Source of the DNA: Larus michahellis
Taxonomy: Eukaryota > Chordata > Aves > Charadriiformes > Laridae
Reading direction: 5' to 3'
Assembly (NCBI RefSeq): GCF_964199755.1
Contig: NC_133896.1
Span: 91,558,215-91,622,214, forward strand
DNA: 64,000 bases
Shown here: positions 45,901-57,900 of the stretch, one piece after another
Position numbering within the stretch: position 1 is the first letter of the stretch
Layout: every line of letters begins with the position of its first letter
The notes under the pieces: model-generated
The model's input: only the letters and a program-made list of their open reading frames with translations
The model's database searches: none
Told to the model about the DNA's origin: nothing
Translations under genes and position numbers: made by a program

Positions 45901-48900
45901 AGCCATACAGCAGCTGCGTAACAGCCAAACTAAGCCGCAGCCTGAGATGGGTAAAGTAGGAGTGTATCAGCTGCACTGACTGTGCAGGAGACAACAGGGC
46001 AGAGTGAAATTGTCTGAGCCAGAAATAGCATTGCTGCGAGCAGACTGATCACATTTTCCCAGAGGAAAGATCAAGAATGAGCACGTGAGGCACTTAATGG
46101 ACAAAAGTAACATTCAGCGATTTTCTCCTATGCTCAGACCCTCCCTACTCTTCCACCCCACTGCAGTCCTTCCCCATCACTGTTGCCATTTCTCTGGAAC
46201 CAAACCCTACCAATTCCTCCCTTTGCCCAGGCAAAAATCTTTCTGGCTGTCCCAACTTAATCCCCTCCTCAGTGAACACCTCACCCCAGGCCGTCCAAAT
46301 TTAGAATCCTCCCTTACCGCTGAACTCCCTTCCACAAATGCCACCTTCCGTTCCTCCACCCAAAACTTCCATATACTGCTTTGCTGGTGTAGAGCAGATG
46401 TAGCACGGAATTAATGCATTTAAAATGCAACACCCTCCCAAATCTTGTGTTCCTTTTTCCATATATTCTCCTGCTGTTGCAGGAAGCCTCTTTAAGTATA
46501 TATAAATTAGCCACTGAGAATAAAGTTGCCTAAATCTACGTATTTCTTTGCTCTTAGCCATCTCTCTCCGTTGCAGAGAGCAAGTACCTCTTTGCTGTTA
46601 CGCAGATAGAATATGCCTACCAGAAATCCCCCTGTGGTAACAGATGGTACTGCGTTCCCCACATAACACATTTAAGAGCCTCTCATGAACAGTGAGGTGC
46701 ACCCTCTCCTCTCCATCTAGGGCATTCAGCTGAACTTTCTTGGCTTAGATCCTTATTGATCACTGAGGATCGGTGTCTCTGGCGATGGACACAGAAACAG
46801 AGAGGCGAGGCTCGAGGGAGAAACCTGCAGCAAAGCACTCTGTAGCAGCGCAGAGGGGACGCACCCAGGCAGCCTCAGCCTTCCTTCTCTCACCAAAACT
46901 CTACGTACACTTGTGTGCTGAAGTCCTGTGTGGGGTCCGAGGGTGCACTTTGGAATATCTTCTCCAGCTTGTCCACATACCTGCAAAGCAAAGCGGAGCA
47001 ATCTAAGGGATGTACGGGTTCATCTAGTAAAGACACAATTCTGAGCCTGACTACTGTAACAGAAGCTCCCAGGTCCAGGAGACCTTTGGACTGATCCCAG
47101 GCTAATGGAAAGGAATGATTAAGCTCACTTACTTTCTCTGGAAGTCTGGGATACTGAAAAGCACCTGCATCACGGAATTGAGGTAGCAACTGTTGCCCAG
47201 GTTCCGGATACCAGTGTACCCAGGCCCATAGAGGGGCTTGAGCTGCACACCAGACTCCTGGATGAGCTCCCACTCCCCAATGCGCTGGTTCATGTCTATT
47301 TCCAGTTCTGTCATTGTCTTGTCTGTCTGTGGAGGGAAAGAACAGGGAAAACCCTCAAAGAAGACTCAAGGGAACGTCAGAGGTGTAAAAAGTGCAATAC
47401 TGTAGAGAAACATAAAGTCAAATCCATTCTGTTTTATTAAATTAGAAGAGGAGGAAGGTACAAGTATTGTTTTCAAATATCTGAATACCTGGGACAGAAA
47501 GAAGAATGGTAATAGACATGGGAGAAATCTGAACCTGGTATAAAGGGGCATGGAAATCACATACTAACATTGAATCCAGGGAACAAAGCTCATCACCTGG
47601 GAACGTCCCTGCCCGCAGTACTGATGCAAAACCCCGAGGAAATAAACTTAAGAGACGGGAAAGAAAGGCAAAAAAGGCAACGAAAGAGGCAGACAAGATA
47701 ACTCTGCCTGACCAAAACCAGGGTTTCTTGACCAGGAATGGTTCTGCATAGCCACAGAATGATGGAATCCAGCTAAGACACCTCAGACTTGCTTCTCTCT
47801 CCCTTTGGACTACCCCCCTCCCCGCCTCACCTTCTGCATCTTGAGCATGTCAATCCCAAAGTGAGCAAGGTGTTCTGCCAGGTTGGGATCCAACACCATG
47901 TCATCTTCATCATAGGAGTAGACATCTACACAGGAACACGGAGGAAAAGGAGAGACTTATAATGGCCTATGATCTAACATTCACTGCTGGATGAAGAGAA
48001 CAGTTTTCAGAAATCCGAGTTTTGACTAACTGAGCAGTTGGGGTTCCTCTCCTTTCTCAGGAGAGCAGCATGACAGACAGAATATTGAGGTCCTCCAAAA
48101 CATGTGACAAGACAAACACCTTTGTCATTGATCAAGGTACAGATGCGCATGTATGTCTGCAGTGAGGAAAGTGGGTTACTGTGCCATATACTCTCTACTC
48201 AGGCTTTGCACACCAAATTCTTTGATAAACGTCCCACCACAGAAAATAAGATGGCAACCTGGATAACTTTGCTAAAACCCTCCAAATTAGAAGGGAGGGG
48301 AGGAGGAAGGCAAGGTTTTATCAGTTGGTTCTTTGCCCGTCACAGGATGCAGGTCAGAGTGGGAAAGTTCACGATAAGATGACACTGAATGTTCCAGATC
48401 ATAAGATGGGCAACACCAGCCTAATTCCAGGAAATCCTCCCTGACTTCCCTTGTCAGACACCACAGTCAGCCTGACTGGTGTCTGACGTCTCTAACCCTC
48501 ACAGGATCCCCCTTCTCACCAGCCCCATCAGGAGTAATTGTTCCCAGTTTCACAGCCAGCGGGTAGCCAGTTTCCCGATAATGCTCGACTGCATGATTGT
48601 TGCCACCACTGCCATCAAAATAACGCCGACCACAGAGGATGGCTCCATCCGTCATGTTCAGCCACAGGTTCTCCCTCATGTCACACTTGCTGCACTTCCA
48701 GCCACTATTGACAAGACAGAGAAAAAGAGATTAGGGTGAAAACCTTTGGATTCTATCTCCCAAGCCCTCTCCATTACTACGTACTGACTATAGCATAAGC
48801 AATCTCATTTCTCTTTTACTTCAGAACACCGAGCATCCTGGAATACCTTACTTTGACATTTCCCCTGAATTTACTATAACAAGGCACACTCAGACACCCA

Positions 48901-51900
48901 CAAAAGAAGTCTCATCTGCTGCTGCAGTACAGGAAAGGAGAAGGTGGTGATGGGGGTGGGTCTGGGATACAGAGCGATACAGCTAGTTTCAGTACTACGC
49001 TCACCATGGTGGGATGCGGACATCATTCTGAAGTTGGTGCAGGGAGAAAGCGTGTTTGGAAACACGTCGAACCTCCCCATCCCAAGCCTGCACCTCCTGC
49101 TTCCGTGATGCTGAATCTGCTGTCAGGATGGCCTCGACCGCACTGGCAATCTGGAATTAGGACAGCACGAAAAAAAAAATGAAGGGCAGAAGGAAAGAAG
49201 CTTCCAGTGCCACAACACCCCACATTTAGGCTCAGATCGGCAAATCAGTTGTGCTAGGGCAGCATTCAGGAGCCTCAGCCACAAGCCAGGACTCCACAAT
49301 ATAAAGCACTGTATAAGTCCAGAACAATCCTGCTTACTGCAAGCTGAGACTTCACAGCCGCTCTGCAGGATCCCTTTTACAGGACAGCAGTTGCTTCTCT
49401 GCAAGGGCGCATTGCCTCCCTACCCATAGAAAACACAGCTCTCCATGCAAACATACCCTGTCTCTGACCATGTCTGGTAGTCCCTCCAGCCCATCACGAG
49501 GAATATCCAAATGCTCTGGGAAAATTACTATTTTTACATCTTCGTCATATTCAAACTTTTCCTCTGTGATGTCAAATCCACCTTCTACACCTACAGGAAG
49601 AAATTGTGTTAACAGGTAAAACCAAATAGCTTGCAAAGCTTCTTTACCCATAGCTTACATGAAGTAAGACACCATGACTAAGGCAAAGCTCCAGATCAAT
49701 GATCCACGATTTTTCTTCCATTTCTGGACTCCAAAGTTTCTGCTGGCAGTGTGGACTTCACAGTAGCAAATATAAGCCTAGTGACAATAGGTCTGCTTTT
49801 CCCAGCTCTTTTTACAGATGCTTAGAAGGAATCTCCAGACCCTGACCACAACCAGAAAAAATACCCTCTCTAAAGAGACACTGGCCAGAACAGAGTCATG
49901 ATAAAGCACTGCTGTTCATCCTTCATAGTACATCCAAGACGATGAATGGAGATGTGCATGAGGGGATCATATTCTAATCCTGTGCAAATGTCTAGCCTAC
50001 CAGCATCTTTAAGAAGCCGGGCTCTGCTTCTCGGCTATTCCAGGAAGGACAGTTCAGAGCCCTGAACTTAAGCAAGGAGAATCAGGAGTTCCTCTGAAAC
50101 CAGAACATCTAGAATTACAGAAAATGTCTTAGCAAAGATACAGTGCTTGTAGTTTCTCATGCCCGCTTAGCCATGCTTTCCAGAGATTGCAACAGAAATG
50201 GGAGTTTCATACATAACAGGTTATTTGCCAGGTGTCAAGAGTCATGATGGGTGCTCAGCAAAAACATCTGCAGTGGAGGGAACAGTTTCTGATTTATGCA
50301 GAGATTCAGGAAAAAACCTTGGCCTTTCCTGTTCTCCAAGAGTTCACACCTTAGATCCCAGAAGGAAACAGGCAGAAGACACACATTGCTTACTAGCAGC
50401 CTTAACTCCCTATGTTTTTTTTTTAACTGAATTTCCTTTATTTCTTTAAAAGTGACTGCAATAGATCTCTGAAAATCTGTGGCAGCAACAGATGGGAATA
50501 CGAGAAGGGAATAGGAGTTTTTGCTGTTTAATGCCTCAGCCTCAAGAACCCTGTGTGCAACATGGTTGTGATAACCATTACTGCATTTAGTTAAAACATA
50601 AATACCCAGTTCCCACAATATCTCCCACAACTCTCCCCTCAAATACCTACATTTTTTAGACTATGCACAAACTGCCACGTATGAATGCAGATGCTGCAAG
50701 CCAGAGTGATTTAAGAAACACCTGAAAACAGTCACCAGCATCATGCAACGACATACCCAGATAATCCTCTCCTGTGCCTCTTCAGCACATCCCAGAGAGA
50801 TCTCCTGCCATCGCTTCATAGAGTAAAGCAATACCCAATCCCTCAGGGGCTTTACACAGGGTATTACACGATTTCTGAACTCTAAAACAGACTGATGAAG
50901 TTCCCTAGGGTGGCTATATGAACCTGCTGAAGCTCCAGATGAGGAAGAGGGTCTTCAGCCAGCAGACTGCCTCCTAGCCCTTTTGCCCCCATACATAGCC
51001 AACAGCTTGCCATGCAGGTACACCGCCTCCCTCTCCATGGCTGCATCTAAGTGCCACAAACTCCAAAAGTCGTCCAACCAACATGCGGGCATGGGAAGCA
51101 AGCGCTACAGAATTATTTACCATGGAGGGGGAAGCTGAGGTACAGAGAGATCAAGGGCTACATTTTGCAGCCAATGACATCTTGCTCCTACTCTTTCTAG
51201 TACCTTTAAAAATCTCCTGTGTCAGGATTAGCTAAACCAACACGGTTTAGCTAAAAGAAAGGAAAAAAATAAATCTCTCTCCTGAATTTAAGATCGCTGC
51301 ATCAACCACAGGGCTAATACAATCTTTTATTTTCGCCCACTCCATTCACACCACTAAACTGTTATCAGAGGCAGCTATTTGCTGACCCAGGTACAACACT
51401 TGTCTCAAGACTTTCATAGAACTGAGGATGCAGAAGTAACTCATGATGCAGATCGGGCTTTATCTCTGCAAAAGCAGCATAATCATATATATGAAAGCAC
51501 TGTCTATCTGAAGAAACGTAGATTCTAGTCTCAATTTTGCTAGAAGTGACCTTTGGGACTCCATTCACCTCACCATAACAACAGGCAGCAGCTGAAAGTC
51601 TTAATGTTGGTGTTTGCACTGTGGCAGCAGCAGAGTCAACAGACGTCTGCCACACAATGGCACAGACAGGGAAAAAGTGAGCAAAAAGCAAGACGTCCAC
51701 GTTCCAGGTTCTGGATTTCCCTCTAGCGGTCAGCTCCCAGCAGCCAAGAACCTGTTACTGCTAAAAAATGTTCCAATGCTCTGCTTTATAGAACTCCATA
51801 ATGGTTCAGAAATTACTAGGCGAGACTGCTCCAAATAAGCAGCATGTTCATTGATTTCCATGACAGCCTTTGCAGCCGGTGCAAGACAGTAATGGAATAC

Positions 51901-54554
51901 CAGCCCTGTTCTTCTAAAAAAGGGCTTGGCTTTTATATTTTAATGTTCACACGTATTTCCTCCAGTATCAGCCTTGTATTCCAAATAACTATTGAGCACA
52001 AAATGTTAATACAGCATTTACCAGTAATTTCTTCCCCATCTACACAAATAACACCAGTTCAATATCTGAGAAGTTTAAAAAATAGTTTTTCTACCAGAAA
52101 CTTCAAACTTACTTTTCTCAGACTTACACATTTTCTCAAACTTACTCCAGCCCCACACATCCATATTAAGCAACAGCCCCACGCTGGTTATACCCACCCC
52201 AAGCTGAGTCAGGCATAGAGAGTTAAGAGAGGATGCAAAACGTTTACCTACAGAAAACATGATGCAACTTTGAATACAGCACAAAACTACCACCTCAACA
52301 CCTGTTTTGCTGAAACTGCCCACCTAAGACACAATAGAAAACACGAAGTCTGAATTCAGTCAGGGATACTAGGTTCAACTAGTGCAGAAGAGGAAAGGGA
52401 AAAGCAACGTGCCACGAAGCCGGGCAGCTCCAAAGGACTGGCCCAAAACAACAAAGGCGATATCATACACAAATGCTTTCTTACCAATAGCCAAGCGAGT
52501 TGGTTTCTTCCGTGGGGGGTCCCCAGCACTCGTGTTGGTGTCTTCTTCCTTCTATTTCATTGAGAAGAAATAGGGAAATTAGAGTTAGGGGGACAGGCAA
52601 GCTGTGGCAAGCCCTAAGGACTGAAATTAAGCTACTCTAAAACCAGAAAGTGGCAGAAATAGCATCGGCAACCCATACAACAATTTAGCATAAGCAGAGC
52701 TGAAGAACTGGTGTACCTCAATTCACCAAGAAAAACACAAGTTACATTTGAGGAGAGAAAACTGTATCTGATTGAATACAGAGACACATACCAGCTCTCA
52801 ATTTCAAAACAAGTTTGATTGTATGTATTTTTATTTTTTACCGGTTTACGTGTTCTTTTGAGGTGCAGGTAGACCCGTTGGCCTGTTTTCTGATAGTGCT
52901 TTTCCACATATTGCTTCCCAAAGCCCAGGAACGTGTTCATGCAGATATACAAGCCGCCATCTGACTCCTGGCAGGAAGGAGAGATAAAAACTGAAGGGAG
53001 ATGGTAAAGAATGCCATTCCAGCAGCTAGGACAGACACAGACTTACCTCTAGGAACACTATTCACTAGTCATTAAATCATGGCTACAGCTCATTCCTACG
53101 TACCAGTCACTTATTAGCTAGTCTGAAATAAGCCGGCAAGCCCCAGTCTGGCTGTCCCAGAAGAACAGGTACTCCTGTCAAGATGACGTATTTGAAAACC
53201 TCTTTGCCTGTTCATTTACGGCAGGATGCTACTGAATCAGGAAAGCCTGAGCGAGATTCCTCAGAAGCTTATTTCGCAAAAAGTCCTTATCATGCACAGT
53301 TCACACGTTCAGACTGCGGTACAATCAGGACCAACAAAACCGTGCCACCCTGTCTACAAGAGTAACTCCCAGTGCCATAGGGAACTCTGCCAAACTACAG
53401 TGTGAGGAAGGTTAGCAGACCACTGTTTATTTTTGCTGCTGTGTTCAAAAGCTTGTGAGTGCTCCGAGACGGATACAGAATGAGCCCTCCTCATCCCACA
53501 AGCACCCAGAAAACGCCACGCTCACTCAGCAGACATACTCGTTTTAAACTGAGGAGGCAAGGAACCCAAGTGCAGGGGCAGGAAAAGAGGCAAACCAGCA
53601 AGAAGGCCTCAGCCTGCTTCCCAACATGAACCAGCTGGGACAGCGTCAGGGCGGGGAGCACATGGACAGGCATCACCGTGGGGCTCAGGAAGGGAAAGAG
53701 GGCAGGGCTGCCGTGTGCTCCTTTCTCCAAGGACCCGTATCTTCCAGCTGCAGCCCATTTCTTCAGGTGGCCCGGGGCACAGCCTGGACGGGCGCCTGCG
53801 GAGGTGGCCAAGGGGGGCACCTCGCCCTCCTGCCGCCTGGGCCTCCCCAGGTCCGCCTAGGCCAGGCGGGGATAGGGAGGGAGGAGCAGGGTTGCCGGCG
53901 GGGTGGAGACGGCCGGAGAAGGGACCACTGCCATCTTAATGACACAGCACCGACTCGCCCCTCCGCCTGCCCAGCCACACCACGCGGTGAGGCCGAGAGG
54001 GGCAGCTCAGACCCGGGCAGGGCGGGACCCCCGGCCCGCAGCCCCCGCCGCCGCCAAGGGCCGGGCCCGAGGCACGCCCCGACCCCACACCGGACTACAA
54101 GTCCCGGCAGCGGAGGGTGATGTCGGGGGGCACCCGCTCTCCAGGAAAGCGGAGCCGAAGGGGGCGAGCAACCTGCCCACGCCCGCTCCAGTCCCAGAAC
54201 TACAGCCCCCATCGCGCCGGGGCGGCCGGGCGGGGCGCGGCGCGGAGCACGCCGGGCGCTGTAGTCCCCGGGGGCCCCGCGCTCCGCCCGGCCTTGGGCC
54301 GGCCCGGCCGCCGGGGAACCACAAGTCCCATGGCGCCCCGCGCGGGCGGCGCCCCCGGCGGGCGGGTGGGCCGGGAGCGGGCCGGGGCAGGGGGTTCAGG
54401 CCGGCGGGGCGGGCGAGCAGGCGGGCCGGCGGCAGGGCGGGCTTACCGGCGTGTCAAAGGAAAAGGCGCACTCGTCCTTGTGGACCCGGTCGCCGGCCTT
54501 GGGCACCCGGATGGACGGCAACACCGAGAGCAGCGCCTCGCTCAGCTCCGCCAT
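39986..54554 (-). CDS. USP5: Ubiquitin-specific protease 5 (isopeptidase T)
   Basis: USP5 disassembles unanchored polyubiquitin and keeps free ubiquitin available. Twenty exons give 855 aa (human long form 858): 54,447-54,554; 52,842-52,967; 52,485-52,551; 49,457-49,590; 49,005-49,150; 48,520-48,704; 47,831-47,925; 47,133-47,326; 46,909-46,980; 45,530-45,611; 45,192-45,317; 44,606-44,759; 44,023-44,197; 42,567-42,655; 42,178-42,369; 41,479-41,622; 41,177-41,322; 40,937-41,090; 40,252-40,336; 39,986-40,079. The UBP zinc finger, with CGWKCSKC and [14 protein letters not shown], spans about 193-270. The catalytic cysteine is C334 in [10 protein letters not shown] and the histidine H815 in [13 protein letters not shown]. 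Two UBA domains lie near 651-693 and 722-762. Exon 9 ends at the unusual donor GTACGT. A second donor in exon 15 gives an 832-aa form. The protein ends YFYQRIPS. Confidence 0.97.
51228..51254. repeat. Perfect 11-bp inverted repeat
   Basis: TTAGCTAAACC and GGTTTAGCTAA are exact reverse complements separated by AACAC, in USP5 intron 3. A DNA or RNA hairpin is possible. No wider repeat is recognised. Confidence 0.7.
54094..54336. promoter_or_regulatory. USP5: Cluster of four ZNF143/THAP11-type sites
   Basis: Four matches to the ACTACAnnTCCC core lie within 243 bp of CpG-rich DNA, in USP5 intron 1 just after the first coding exon. They are 54,094-54,111 (ACTACAAGTCCCGGCAGC), 54,199-54,216 (ACTACAGCCCCCATCGCG), 54,247-54,265 on the minus strand (ACTACAGCGCCCGGCGTGC) and 54,318-54,336 (ACCACAAGTCCCATGGCGC). 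The first and last are the best. The motif is established for ZNF143 and THAP11; use here is inference. Confidence 0.6.
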
Positions 54555-54997
54555 GACAGCGGCTCACTGCGGCACCGCCCACGGCGCCCCACCCTAACCA
54601 ATCAGAGCCCAGCTTGGTCAGGCGGGCTCTGGCCAATCCCGCGCCGCAGGGGCGCGCCGGCAGCGAGGCTGAGGGCAGGGCCGGCGGGCAACGCCCGGAT
54701 GGCTGGCCCAATCGCAGCCGGTCTTCTGCCTGTACGGGGGGCGGTGCCGGGCTCCTCGGCCAATAGAGCGGGGAGAAGGCGGGGACCTCCCCGAAGATTG
54801 ACAGCGGGCGGGCGAGGCGGGACGTGCCAGGCGGGGGCTGCGCATCCCCGCCGTAGACCGGGGGGGCGGGGCGAGAGGGGCTGGCCCCGCCTCCGCGCGG
54901 GGGCCAATGGGGCGGTGTCGCCCGTTGCGCGGGAGATTTGAATCGCGGTCGGCCGGTGGGGCGGGGCAAGTAGCGCGGCCGGGCGACCGCCGCCGCC
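54555..54997. promoter_or_regulatory. Bidirectional USP5/CDCA3 promoter with CCAAT boxes and CHR
   Basis: Only 443 bp separate the two start codons, and the genes point away from each other. Five CCAAT boxes, all on the plus strand, lie at 54,598, 54,633, 54,708, 54,760 and 54,904. A CHR element TTTGAA is at 54,937-54,942, 33 bp after the last CCAAT box and 56 bp before the CDCA3 start codon. NF-Y boxes next to a CHR are the known signature of G2/M genes repressed by DREAM and activated by MuvB-B-MYB, which fits CDCA3. No TATA box is seen. Confidence 0.8.
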
Positions 54998-57639
54998 ATG
55001 GGGGTCTCCGGCAGCGCCCCGGCTACCCCCACCGCCCCCCATAACAAGCACCTGGCGCACCTCCGCGACCCCCGCTCGCCCAGCGCCGGCATCCTGCGGA
55101 CGCCCATCGAGGTAGGAGTCCTCCTTCCCCTCCTGCCGGCCGGTCTCGGCGGCCACGGTCCGCCGCCCCTACGCCTGCTCTCTCCCGCAGGTGGTGAGCT
55201 CCCCGGTGGGTAGCCCGCAGCCCGCCCCCGCTGAGCCGGCGGCGGGCACCGGCCAGGACCGGGACCCGCGCTCGCCCACGCCCGGTATCTCCCGCACGCC
55301 CATGAGAGCCGTCTCGAGTGGTGAGTGAGGCCGCGGGAGGGGTGGGCTGCCCGGCCTAGCCCGGCGGCTCACCCCGACCTCCATCCATCCCCGGCAGACA
55401 GCGTGGACCACCTGGTGAAGCAGCTCAGCGAAGCCTTTGGGGCTGAGGCCGCTCCCCCCGAGCCGGCGGCAGTGGAGGAGCCGGCCCGGCGGAGCCCCCC
55501 GCCTCCGGCCGCCGCCTCGGGGGAAGAAGCGGAGAGGCCACCTTCACCCTCTCCCAGCGCGGCCCCGGCTCGGCCAGCCCGCGTTGCTGGGCCTGGCTTC
55601 TCCTCGGGTAAGTGGTTGGTATGGGGAGTAACGTACCCGCAGCCCCCCGGGCCTGGTAGCAACACCCTGTGGTGCCTCTGCCTTCTCCAGCCTTGCTTCC
55701 TTACGGACACTTTGTCCATTCCCTGCTCCGGTCAGCTGCCTCCCACAGCCTCGGGTAGCCCGGCCTTGGGGCTCTGCAGCTGGCAGATGGGAGGCTCCTT
55801 TGGGAACTGTCCTTCTATCTAAGGTATAAGGTCTCTGGAAAACCTTATAGCAGCCTTCCGGTACCTGAAGGAGGCCTACAAGACAGCTGGAGAGGGACTT
55901 GTTACAAAGGCATGTAGTGATAGGATGAGGGGTAATGGCTTCAAACTGGAAGAGGGTAGATTTAGGTTAGATATCAGGAAGAAATTTTTCACTACGAGGG
56001 TGGTGAGGCACTGGAACAGGTTGCCCAGGGAAGCTGTGGGTGCCCCATCCCTGGAAGTGTTCCAGGCCAGGCTGGATGGGGCTTTGAGCAGCCTGGTCTA
56101 GTGGGAGGTGTCCCTGCCCATGGCAGGGGGGGTTGGAACTAGATGAGTGTTAAGGTCTTTTCCAACCCAAACCATTCTAGGATTCAAACTGTTTTCTGTC
56201 TGGAGTTGAAAAATTACATTTTCAATCGGTAGTCAAAATCAAGAGGTAAACGTACCTCTTGAAGAGGTAAATGTCAGCTCTTCCGCTCTCTGAGACAGGC
56301 GTGTAATTGAGGAGGCCTATTCAGTGGGGGCTTGGTGTTTCTCCTTGGGAAGAGCTGGGAAGCACTTGTAAGTGCTATGAGTGAGTGGTGCTGAGAGCCT
56401 TTAATATAGATCATGTTTCAGAAAACTCTGTGCTGAGCATCTCTCCTATGAGGAGAGGCTGAGAGCTGGAACTGTTCAGCCTGGAGGAGAGAAGGCTCAG
56501 GGGCATCCTATTAGTATGTGTAAACACCTGAAGGGAGGGTGTAAGGAAGGGAGAGCCAGGGTCTTCTCAGCGGTGCCTAGTGAGAGACCAGAGGCAATGG
56601 GCACAAACTGTAACACGGGAGACTTCCTCTTAACATCAGTAAACACTTTTTTTCACAGTGAGGATGACCAAGCACTGGAGCGGGTTGCCCAGAGAGGTCA
56701 CAGAGTCTCCATTCTTGGGGATATTCAAAAGCTATTTGGACATGGTCGTAGGCAACTGGTTCTAGGTGGCCCTGCTGGAGCAAGTCCCTTCCAGAAGTCC
56801 CTTCCAACCTCAACCTTTCTGTGATCCCTTTACCTGGAAGTCCTTGGGTAACAATCTTTGCTGTGCAAGGCAAGCAAGCTAGATCATGAAGGCCAGGACA
56901 CATTTAAAATCCAGGACCCTGTACTCCTGTCATGACAAACTGACATGTTTCCTTCTGTCACTAGGGAGCAAGCCTGTAAGACGCAAGACCAACAACAAAA
57001 TCATGGCAACATCTGGTGGAACTGGCCGCTCTCCCCTCAGCATCCTCCAAGATGATAATTCCCCCAGTGCTCCTGCACCTCGCCAGGTAAAGCTTATTGA
57101 TTCATACTCTGGGAGGGAGAATGGGCTGAAAAAAACCCCACAAATCCTTCAATGCTGTATTTTGTAGGGCCCCAGTTTAGAACTGTGGCCTCCTAGGCCT
57201 GTAGAGCCTAGTAACTTCAGAAGTATTTTTCTGTGGTTCAGTTCTGTCCCTGGATGCCTCCAAGTCTTGTTCAATGTCTGTATCTTTGGCCTTATGATGA
57301 TATTGCCCATTTCAATGCATCCTTTCTCTTCAGGCCGTAGAAAGAAGTCCATCGCTCTTAGATACTTTCATAAGAGAGCCAAAGACGAATGGCCTGAAAA
57401 TGGGCTACATGTTCCACTGAGAACTAACTAACCCTCAATTAGGTTGTGTTTTACACTGTATGTTTGGGGTTGTTTGTTTTTTTTTTTAATTTCTCTAGGG
57501 TAAGAGGCATGTCTTGGGAGAGAACCTTGGGGAGAAGAAGGAAGTGACAATGGATCTAAGCAGGAGTGTCAAATCTGGGAACTGTGCTTGGAGTAACTTG
57601 AACAAAGAGAACCAACAGTGTCCTTTTGTGGAGAACTAG
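54998..57639 (+). CDS. CDCA3: Cell division cycle-associated protein 3 (Tome-1)
   Basis: CDCA3 is an F-box-like SCF factor that in vertebrates promotes mitotic entry and is destroyed by APC/C-Cdh1 in G1. Five exons give 238 aa (human 268): 54,998-55,111; 55,191-55,320; 55,398-55,607; 56,965-57,086; 57,499-57,639. The N-terminal HNKHLA and DPRSPSAGILRTPI match the family closely. A second copy, DPRSPTPGISRTPM, lies at residues 63-76. Exon 3 carries HLVKQLSEAFGAE and a proline/alanine-rich tail, exon 4 carries SPLSILQDDNSP. A KEN box at 228-230 (NKENQQ) near the C-terminus is the expected APC/C-Cdh1 degron. Many SP/TP sites fit CDK control. Intron 3 holds two CR1 tails. The shorter length comes from the less conserved middle. 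Confidence 0.95.
55826..56183 (+). mobile_element. CR1 LINE, 3' end, in CDCA3 intron 3
   Basis: The sequence matches the CR1 ORF2 tail and 3' UTR (GGCTTCAAACTGGAAGAGGG, GGTTGCCCAGGGAAGC, GGTTGGAACTAGATGA) and ends CATTCTAGGATTC. It is very close to the copy in LRRC23, so both belong to one fairly young CR1 group. It runs in the same direction as CDCA3. Confidence 0.92.
56430..56826 (+). mobile_element. Second, diverged CR1 LINE 3' end
   Basis: This tail has CTCCTATGAGGAGAGGCTGA, later GCGGGTTGCCCAGAGAGGTC, and ends CAACCTTTCTGTGATCC. It differs clearly from the copy 250 bp upstream, so it is another CR1 subfamily and a separate insertion. Its ORF2 tail frame is broken, which fits an older copy. 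Confidence 0.9.
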
Positions 57640-57900
57640 ATATTTGCTTTTTGAAGATCTTGCTGTAATTTACTTCTATGTTTTGAGAGTCTTCTAGGGG
57701 TGAGAAATCCTGCAACAGACTGAAACTCCAGACTTGTGGTCGCTCTTCTCGCCTATCCCTGTTGGGGAAAGAGCACACTATCTCTCTTTGTGTGTCTTAT
57801 GTACAGTACAGACTTTGGCTCTTCTATTGTATATCATCTGTATTGACTTACTGTAGAGTTTTTACCTGTAGCGAATAAATTTATATAAACATTAGTTGAC
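57640..57900 (+). other. CDCA3: CDCA3 3' UTR and poly(A) signal
   Basis: AATAAA at 57,874-57,879 lies about 235 bp after the CDCA3 stop codon and sets the end of the transcript near 57,900. Confidence 0.85.

Noticed and set aside
54117-54941. Plus-strand frame of 274 aa
   Set aside because: It covers the USP5 first exon in antisense and the bidirectional promoter. GC content alone explains the open frame.
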